A stretch of 38,184 bases of DNA from contig JWIT01000032.1 in assembly GCA_000949895.1 (NCBI GenBank), positions 1-38,184 on the forward strand. Reading direction: 5' to 3'. This DNA comes from Agrobacterium arsenijevicii (GTDB lineage Bacteria; Pseudomonadota; Alphaproteobacteria; Rhizobiales; Rhizobiaceae). How positions within the stretch are numbered: the stretch's first letter is position 1; the number at the start of each line of letters is the position of its first letter. Below, piece after piece: positions 33,701 through 38,184 of this stretch. Below the pieces are notes generated by a model, which worked only from the letters and a program-made list of their open reading frames with translations, ran no database searches and had not been told where the DNA came from. The translations under genes and the position numbers were made by a program.

Positions 33701-33828
33701 GGCTCGTCGATGCTCGGATATTCGCGTACGGTCAGCCGTTCATAGGAGACGATGCCGACCAGCAGCATCAAAAGGCTTAGCACGGTCGCAAACACCGGCC
33801 GTCGAATGCAGAGTTCGGAAAGTCCCAT
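30757..33828 (-). CDS. RND-family efflux pump, inner-membrane transporter (HAE1 type)
   Basis: A 1023-residue RND transporter of the hydrophobe/amphiphile efflux group. It starts LSELCIRRPVFATVLSLLML as such pumps do, has two large periplasmic loops, and keeps the TM4 proton-relay aspartate pair in LVLAIGLVVDDAIVVLENI (about residue 400). RIGWVIVGG-type late sequence (QQIGWVIVGGMSVGTLL) closes the last helices. It starts 5 bp after the adaptor gene, so the two are one operon. No outer-membrane TolC-type gene is nearby. Substrates cannot be predicted; antibiotics, solvents or plant compounds are usual for the family. Confidence 0.93.
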   Translation of the reverse strand: MGLSELCIRRPVFATVLSLLMLLVGIVSYERLTVREYPSIDEPVVSVVTQYPGASASIIESQVTQVLEGSIAGIEGIDVLESTSRAESSRITVRFRLEVDPNVAASDVRDRVSRVRQRLPGEISEPVISKVEADAQPVVFVVFRSERVSALALTDYVDRNIVDRFKNVNGVADVQILGERRYAMRIWIERERLASLGLTVQDVEDSLESQNVEIPAGRIESNDREFTVLSKTSINSADEFEKLIVKRANGALVRLGEVARVELGAVDERRASRFNGESAIVVGIIKQAVANPLDVSKGVHALLPDINADLPDGMIGAVGNDNSIFIEQAIGAVYTTIIEAIVLVLIVIVIFLRSARASIIPIVTIPISLLTTCAIMYMLGFSVNTLTLLALVLAIGLVVDDAIVVLENIFRHIENGMKPFEAAIKGTREIGFAVIAMTLTLAAVYAPVAFAAGRTGKLFLEFSLTLAGAVIISGLVALTLTPMMCSKLLKHQEKQGRISAFIERRLMGMESGYRRLLTASLRIRPIIACVAVIVAAGSVFFYLELPQELAPVEDRGVIRVLGTAPEGATLAYTERYSRQVEDILKPYSEVGSIQAINGMPEVNRFIIMGRLKDWDERGRSQQELVAELMPKLRRIAGVNAFANNPPSLGTSNNARPIEFVLQSSASYVELDQLTKRFLDRLSDYPAVTNVDTDLKLNKPEMSIEIDRAKASDLGIDIAVIGRTLETLLGSRQVTRFEMDGEQYDVFVQLAAADRQSPETLQSIFLRSISGDMVQLSNLVRVTETVAPQELKRFNQMRSVTVSANLAPGYSTGEVLAYMEMLKREILPENVMTDVSGPSREFRTSGQSLAVVFVLALGFIYLVLAAQFESFRDPLIIMISVPLSMTGALAALYITGGSLNVYSQIGLVTLVGLITKHGILIVEFANQQQDAGRDELSSVIDAASQRLRPILMTTGAMVLGAMPLALATGAGAESRQQIGWVIVGGMSVGTLLTLFVVPMVYTALNRKRLSHYSPQPISCPPAAE

Positions 33829-33833
33829 GTCGC

Positions 33834-34928
33834 TTAGCTCCCTGCCTGAGTCTGTTCGCTGAAGACAACATTGACGCTTGCGCCGTTGCGTAGGCGGGCT
33901 TGCCCCGCGGTGACGACGACAGATCCTGGCGAAAGGCCATCGACTTGCGCCGCTCCCAACATACGTCTGCTGACGGTCACTTTGGTTTCGCGAACTTTTC
34001 CTTCGGTCACCGTCCAGACGAAGTGGTCCTGCCCGCGCGCTACGATCGCAGCCTCCGGCACTGTGACGGCCTGCCGCTCGTCCTGGCCCTTCAGCATGAT
34101 CCGGGCGAATAGGCCGGGGCGCAGGACGAGACCGGGATTGATGAGCCTTGCCAGTATGCTGAGAGAACGGCCGTTGACATCCAGCATTGGATCGATGGCA
34201 TAAACGGTTGCCTCGAACATCTTGTCGGGAATCGCGTCTACCGAAATCTCGATCGTCTGGCCAATGGCGACCTTCTGAAGGTTCGCCTCGGGAATCTTGA
34301 AGGCGACCTTAAGAACGTCGATTTTTTCGAGATTGACGAGTGCGGAGCCGACGCCGACATAGCTACCGACGGAGACGCTGCGAAATCCAACGACTCCGTC
34401 GAAGGGCGCTACGACATTAAGTTTCGAAAGCTGTACCCTCTGTGAGTTGAGGAGCGCGTTCGCCGTGTTACGCTCGGCACGCGCCATGTCTAAGTCTTGG
34501 GTCGTGCCAACGCCGGTCTTTGCTAGCCGCTCAGTCCGCGCGTAGTTCACAGTGGCGAGGTCGAGACGAACCTTGGCTTCCTCCTCGCTGGCCTTGGCCA
34601 AGGTATTGTCAAAACTCAAAAGGGCGTCGCCCGCCCTGACGGCCTGTCCCTCCGTCATTTGAATCACGGCGACGCGGCCAGATACCTCCGGTGCAAGCTG
34701 CACGCTTTCATCGGATTGTAGAGTGCCGATGGCGCTGATGTCTGTGGTGACTGGCACCTCGGTTGTTGGTGAAACCTCAACAGATAAGGCTTGTTGCGCA
34801 CTTGCTCTTGTCAGAGTCACGGCGGTTGCTGGAAAGACCGCCATAGGGTCAATCAACTTCCAATGCGTGCTCGCAGCGCCGCCTGCGGCCGCAACCAAGG
34901 CCACTAAAGCTCCGTTTACCCACTTCAT
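33834..34928 (-). CDS. RND efflux periplasmic adaptor (membrane fusion protein)
   Basis: A 364-residue adaptor of the AcrA/HlyD type. It has an N-terminal signal or anchor segment (KWVNGALVALVAAAGGAAS), the barrel-sandwich half SVQLAPEVSGRVAVI, an alpha-hairpin region with RTERLAKTGVGTTQDLDMA, the second lipoyl half LNVVAPFDGVVGFRSVSVG and a C-terminal beta-barrel. GAGG lies just upstream of ATG 34928. The RND gene follows after 5 bp. An operator-like palindrome (34957-34975) sits about 30 bp upstream of the start, yet no regulator gene is adjacent. Confidence 0.92.
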   Translation of the reverse strand: MKWVNGALVALVAAAGGAASTHWKLIDPMAVFPATAVTLTRASAQQALSVEVSPTTEVPVTTDISAIGTLQSDESVQLAPEVSGRVAVIQMTEGQAVRAGDALLSFDNTLAKASEEEAKVRLDLATVNYARTERLAKTGVGTTQDLDMARAERNTANALLNSQRVQLSKLNVVAPFDGVVGFRSVSVGSYVGVGSALVNLEKIDVLKVAFKIPEANLQKVAIGQTIEISVDAIPDKMFEATVYAIDPMLDVNGRSLSILARLINPGLVLRPGLFARIMLKGQDERQAVTVPEAAIVARGQDHFVWTVTEGKVRETKVTVSRRMLGAAQVDGLSPGSVVVTAGQARLRNGASVNVVFSEQTQAGS

Positions 34929-34956
34929 TTAAACCTCGATTTTGCGCTGCACCATG

Positions 34957-34975
34957 AAGCGACTATGGGTCGCTT
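34957..34975 (-). promoter_or_regulatory. Operator-like palindrome upstream of the RND operon
   Basis: AAGCGAC-N5-GTCGCTT, perfect 7 bp arms, lies 28 bp upstream of the adaptor start in the 98 bp gap behind the methyltransferase gene. Size and symmetry suit a TetR-type repressor site. No such regulator is encoded in this window, so any repressor would act from elsewhere. Confidence 0.45.
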
Positions 34976-35026
34976 GTGGAAGCGTGAATTGAATTTTCTA
35001 CGCACTTTGATTTTCTGTTGGAGACC

Positions 35027-35857
35027 TCAGTCTTGTGAGCGTGTTGCAGTCCAGTTGACACCGCCTTGGGTGCCGACGGTCATGGATTCACCACTCACGG
35101 ACCCCGTGTAGCGCATGCCGCCAGCTGTAAAGCTGATGCGGGTGCCGTCGATCTTCGCCTCTGAAATGGCGTGCGCCGTTCCATTATTGGTAAGCGTCCC
35201 TGAGAGCATCTGATAGTTCTGCGTCAGCGAGAGCTTACCTTCCCCGTGACGCCAGTCGCCAGCCACCTTCGCAGGGACAACCCATTTGAAAGCCCGGCAA
35301 TAGTTCTCACATTTCTCTCCGGCCTCGACCCGGTCATCCGGTTGCCAGTCACCCATATTGAAGCTGTTTGAAACGACGCGTGTCCCGGGCTTCATGTCCA
35401 GCAGAGTGGGGCGCAGACGAACATTCAGCTCGGGCAAAAGGAAAAGTGTAATCACCGACGCATCGGAGAAATCTGACTGAAAGATATCCTCCTCGGCAAA
35501 CGTTGCGCGATCCGCAACGCCAGCTTCCTGAGCGTTACGCCGGGAAAGCGCGACCATGTCGGGATTGTACTCAATGCCATGTGCGCGAGCACCTAGTTTG
35601 GCGACACTGACGACCGTGCGTCCGTCTCCGGACCCCAAGTCGATGACATAATCGTTCTCCGTAATTCCCGCCATTTCAAGCATGCGATCAACCAAGGCCT
35701 GAGGGGTTGGTACCCAAATGACATCTTTTCCGTGTTGACCCACGTCAGGTGTATAGGTTGGACTTGAGGTTTGGGGGGCAGTTGTCTGTGCCAAGGCGTT
35801 TCCAAGCGGAATCATGGTGAACGTGCAAGCAAGAGCGATATTACGTAGCATCAACAT
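35027..35857 (-). CDS. Class I SAM-methyltransferase-fold protein with a signal peptide
   Basis: A 276-residue protein with a clear Sec-type signal (LMLRNIALACTFTMIPLGNA followed by LAQ) and then a class I methyltransferase core: motif I is VIDLGSGDGRTVVSVAKLG, followed by the acidic HGIEYNPDMV and the EEDIFQ segment. The last 90 or so residues are beta-rich (YQMLSGTLTNNG, GGMRYTGSVSG) and look like a separate domain. Export is odd, because SAM is not expected in the periplasm. ATG 35857 has AAGGAGATCC upstream and overlaps the permease stop by 7 bp, so the two are translationally coupled. The methyl acceptor is unknown. Confidence 0.8.
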   Translation of the reverse strand: MLMLRNIALACTFTMIPLGNALAQTTAPQTSSPTYTPDVGQHGKDVIWVPTPQALVDRMLEMAGITENDYVIDLGSGDGRTVVSVAKLGARAHGIEYNPDMVALSRRNAQEAGVADRATFAEEDIFQSDFSDASVITLFLLPELNVRLRPTLLDMKPGTRVVSNSFNMGDWQPDDRVEAGEKCENYCRAFKWVVPAKVAGDWRHGEGKLSLTQNYQMLSGTLTNNGTAHAISEAKIDGTRISFTAGGMRYTGSVSGESMTVGTQGGVNWTATRSQD

Positions 35858-37257
35858 GGCGGATCTCCTTGTCTGTCGGATTGGGGGAGGGAACGTTGTA
35901 ACCGAAGTGGTTGCGGCGAGGGGGCACTGCCGCGATCTCGCCTTTGACATAAAAGAAGCGGCGCTCCAGCTGCCAGCACGGCGAGGCCAATGAGGGACGC
36001 GATACCTGTGTATGCCAGGCTACCGTGAAGCATGTAGGCGCAGATGAGGCAGAAGATGATTGGCGTCAAAGGATATAGGGGCACAGAAAACGGCCGTTGG
36101 CGATCTGGCTCTCGCCAACGCAATACAAAAAGAGAGACCCCGATCAGTATTAGGAAAGCCCAAAAGACCGGCGCTGTGTAATCTACCATTGCCTGGAAGC
36201 CATCGCGGGTTCCGGCCCCTATACCGACGAGGGCAAGCGCGACACAAGCCTGCATGATCAGCCCGTTTGCGGGTGTCTCGCCTCTCTGGTTCCATTCGCC
36301 GACCCTTGGAAGCAGCGTGAGATCGCGGGCCATGGCGTAATACACCCGCCCACCAGTGAAGATCGTCGCATTCAAGGTCGAGACAGCTGCCACGATGACT
36401 GCAAGGGTGACGACCAAACCACCCGATGGCCCTACGGCTGTGCGCATCATATCGCTTGCCACTGCCTCGGAGGTGCGCAATCCCTCCAGGCCCAGCACTG
36501 CAAGCATAGCGAGACTTGCGGCTACGTAGAGTGATGTCAGAACGATGGTACCCAGGATCAGCACGCCGGCAATCTTGCGGGGAGCGTCCTTGATCTCGCC
36601 GGTTAGATACGCAACCTCGGTCCAGCCTCCATAGGTCAGAAGAACGAAAATCATCGCTATTCCAAGAGCGGCTTCCGATGATGGATCACTGACGGGCATC
36701 GGCCCTGTCTCAACCGAAAACACAAAGCCCGCGATGATGATCGCTGCAACAGCGCAAATTTCCAGGAATGTTACTGCGATCTGCAATCGTTTGCTCTGAC
36801 GTGTGCCGACGATGTTGACAGCTGTAAATATGGCAATCGAAACTGCGGCAAAGATCGCCGAGCTGTACGGCCCGACCAGAAAGAGTTGCGCAAGATAGTC
36901 GCCCAAAACAAACGCCACCGCTGCAATGGCTCCGGTTTGCATGACCGAGGCACGGGCCCATCCGAACAATACTGCAACGGATCTGCCGTATGCCTTTGAG
37001 AGAAAATGATACTCGCCACCTGTGTCAGGATGTGCAGCAGCAAGTTCAGCGTAGCACAACGCACCGATGAGTGTCGCAAGGCCGCCGGCGATCCACACGA
37101 GCACATATTCCAGTTCACTGCCGACGTTGGCAGCGACAATGGAAGGTGTTCTGAAAATGCCGATGCCCATAACCAACCCAACCATAATGACGACCGCGTC
37201 AAATGCAGTTAGAGAGCCTTTGGGTTTGGATCGTTCACTGTGATGCGAATTGGGCAA
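35851..37257 (-). CDS. APC-family amino acid permease
   Basis: A 468-residue, roughly 12-helix transporter of the amino acid-polyamine-organocation family. TM1 has the unwound substrate-site glycines in VIMVGLVMGIGIFRTPS, and later segments include YAELAAAHPDTGGEYHFL and GWTEVAYLTGEIKDAPRKI. The start is uncertain: TTG 37257 has GGAGAG five bases upstream and gives a family-like N-terminus, while TTG 37305 would add 16 residues with no ribosome site. It runs into the exported methyltransferase with a 7 bp overlap. The C-terminal end after the last helix is Arg/Gln-rich. The substrate is probably an amino acid or amine. Confidence 0.88.
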   Translation of the reverse strand: MPNSHHSERSKPKGSLTAFDAVVIMVGLVMGIGIFRTPSIVAANVGSELEYVLVWIAGGLATLIGALCYAELAAAHPDTGGEYHFLSKAYGRSVAVLFGWARASVMQTGAIAAVAFVLGDYLAQLFLVGPYSSAIFAAVSIAIFTAVNIVGTRQSKRLQIAVTFLEICAVAAIIIAGFVFSVETGPMPVSDPSSEAALGIAMIFVLLTYGGWTEVAYLTGEIKDAPRKIAGVLILGTIVLTSLYVAASLAMLAVLGLEGLRTSEAVASDMMRTAVGPSGGLVVTLAVIVAAVSTLNATIFTGGRVYYAMARDLTLLPRVGEWNQRGETPANGLIMQACVALALVGIGAGTRDGFQAMVDYTAPVFWAFLILIGVSLFVLRWREPDRQRPFSVPLYPLTPIIFCLICAYMLHGSLAYTGIASLIGLAVLAAGAPLLLCQRRDRGSAPSPQPLRLQRSLPQSDRQGDPPC

Positions 37258-37693
37258 GTAAGCTCTCCGACATGTTGTGGACACTGTCGTTTCGGCGCCT
37301 ATCAAGACCAGCGCTTTAGACGTCGCTCTTCACGAGCGCAATTTAGGGGAAGGATATTGAACATGTGTCGCACAGTTGTGCCGCCGTCATGCGTTTATGT
37401 ATCAATTTGTATTGTGAATTCGGGAGTATCCGGCTCAGTTCCGCGTGGAAACGTATGGCCCGCCCTGTTTGCAAGGAGTTTTTTAGACTCCCTGTGCAGT
37501 CTGCTTCAACGTATTCGGTCTTACGGTCACGCCGTAGCCAAGATGGATATCCGCACGTCCAGAGCCACGATAACCAACACGGTTTCAATAAACCATTTCC
37601 ACGCCTGGGCTTTCTGAACGCCGATTGACTGTCAGACCATCTATATTCCTTCTCGCAAACATCCTGGTCTGCGTGTAAGCGCAGCCAACCCTG
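37258..37693. other. Intergenic region between permease and IS remnant
   Basis: About 435 bp with no gene that I can support; open frames of 81-125 codons on both strands have no recognisable content. The part from about 37620 probably belongs to the transposon: an inverted repeat CAGACCA/TGGTCTG (37633-37639 and 37665-37671) and an overlapping 5 bp hairpin CTGCG-N6-CGCAG (37669-37684) lie just downstream of the transposase stop on the minus strand. The element's outer boundary is not visible by eye. Confidence 0.4.
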
Positions 37694-38184
37694 TTATGCT
37701 GGAGCTACGCCGAAGGTTCTCTCATACGGTCGCTCCTTACGTAAAATCGCCCAGGCGATACACGCAAGCTTGTTTGCAAGGGCCACGATCGCAACATTAC
37801 GGTGAATACCGCGGGAAACCAGCGCTCGAAGCCACTGGCCGACAGGCGTATCGGTTTGACTGAGTACGGGCATCGCCGCTCGGGCGCCGTGCACAAGCAA
37901 AGTTTGGAGGTAGTTATTGACGCGTTTCGTTATTCCGAGAAGCCGTGGCTTGCCTCCTGTCGTGAGCTGTCGTGGAACGAGCCCTGGCCACGCGCCGAGA
38001 TCTCGCGCATGTTTGAAGCTGCTGGCGTCGCCGATAGCGGCAACCAGGGCCGTGGCTGTTAAGTACACCGATACCGGGGATAGTCGTTAAACGACGGATC
38101 GCAAGATTATGCCGCGCGAGCGACACGAACTCAGCGTTCAGTGCTGCAATCTTCGTATCCAGCACTTTCCACTCGTTTCGCAAT
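37694..38184 (-). pseudogene. IS110-family transposase, C-terminal part, frameshifted
   Basis: The C-terminal Transposase_20 half of an IS110-family DEDD transposase; the 5' end lies beyond the window. The reading frame from 38183 gives NLAIRRLTTIPGIGVL and then goes wrong, while the -1/+1 shifted frame continues ATALVAAIGDASSFKHARDL, GAWPGLVPRQLTTGGKPRLL and GITKRVNNYLQTLLVHGARA to the stop at 37694-37696. A single extra base in the TT at 38059-38060 explains the break and joins the two parts seamlessly. The serine commonly found in the SGGK-like loop is a threonine here (TTGGK). An inactive relic is most likely; a sequencing error would restore it. Confidence 0.85.

Noticed and set aside
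37258..37617. Small genes in the gap before the IS relic
   Set aside because: Overlapping frames on both strands are all short, lack motifs and have no ribosome sites.

Overview
The window looks like an alphaproteobacterial replicon, most likely Rhizobiales (Rhizobium, Agrobacterium or Ochrobactrum-like). The reasons are the style of the lipoyl synthase, the rhizobial-type branched-chain ABC transporter, the LamB/YcsF carboxylase cluster and the IS110-family remnant. It is a dense catabolic region, nearly all on the + strand up to 29 kb, followed by a minus-strand block (cyclase, RND pump, methyltransferase, permease) and a broken transposase at the right edge. I recognised no tRNA, rRNA or CRISPR array.

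Region A (144-5201) is a tight, GC-rich operon: PxpA-like LamB/YcsF protein, fused PxpB-PxpC, a biotin carboxylase fused to its biotinyl domain, and a full-length lipoyl synthase. The first three together hold every domain of a urea-carboxylase-like ATP/biotin-dependent lactam or 5-oxoproline enzyme. An AT-rich 285 bp gap follows.

Region B (5487-16077) reads as one catabolic operon. It holds a branched-chain-type ABC importer (binding protein, two ATPases, two permeases), a GMC flavoprotein with a small partner subunit, ETF beta and alpha, and a membrane Fe-S oxidoreductase of the EtfD/DgcB type. The simplest reading is import of a small organic substrate, its oxidation by the GMC enzyme, and electron flow through ETF and EtfD to quinone. 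Region C (16363-19910) is a LysR regulator, a fold-type II PLP dehydratase, a DUF4392 (glutamate-cyclase-like) protein and a RidA-family enamine/imine deaminase.

Region D (20317-27959) is the highlight: a complete beta-hydroxyaspartate cycle. An IclR regulator (bhcR) is divergent from bhcA, bhcB, bhcC and bhcD, which turn glyoxylate plus glycine into oxaloacetate by way of beta-hydroxyaspartate and iminosuccinate. Next to it lie an FMN-dependent alpha-hydroxy acid dehydrogenase and a FadR-type GntR regulator, which fit a glycolate-to-glyoxylate entry step and its regulator. Palindromic candidate operators are visible in front of the FMN enzyme and between bhcR and bhcA. A divergent GAPDH-family gene follows (28100-29125).

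Region E (29325-38184, minus strand) contains a membrane class III adenylate cyclase, an RND pump with its periplasmic adaptor, an exported SAM-methyltransferase-fold protein coupled to an APC-family permease, and an IS110-family transposase 3' end broken by a one-base frameshift. Overall, regions B to D look like an assembled island for taking up and oxidising a compound that yields C2 units (glycolate, glyoxylate, glycine) and assimilating them without carbon loss. The starting substrate cannot be read from the sequence.
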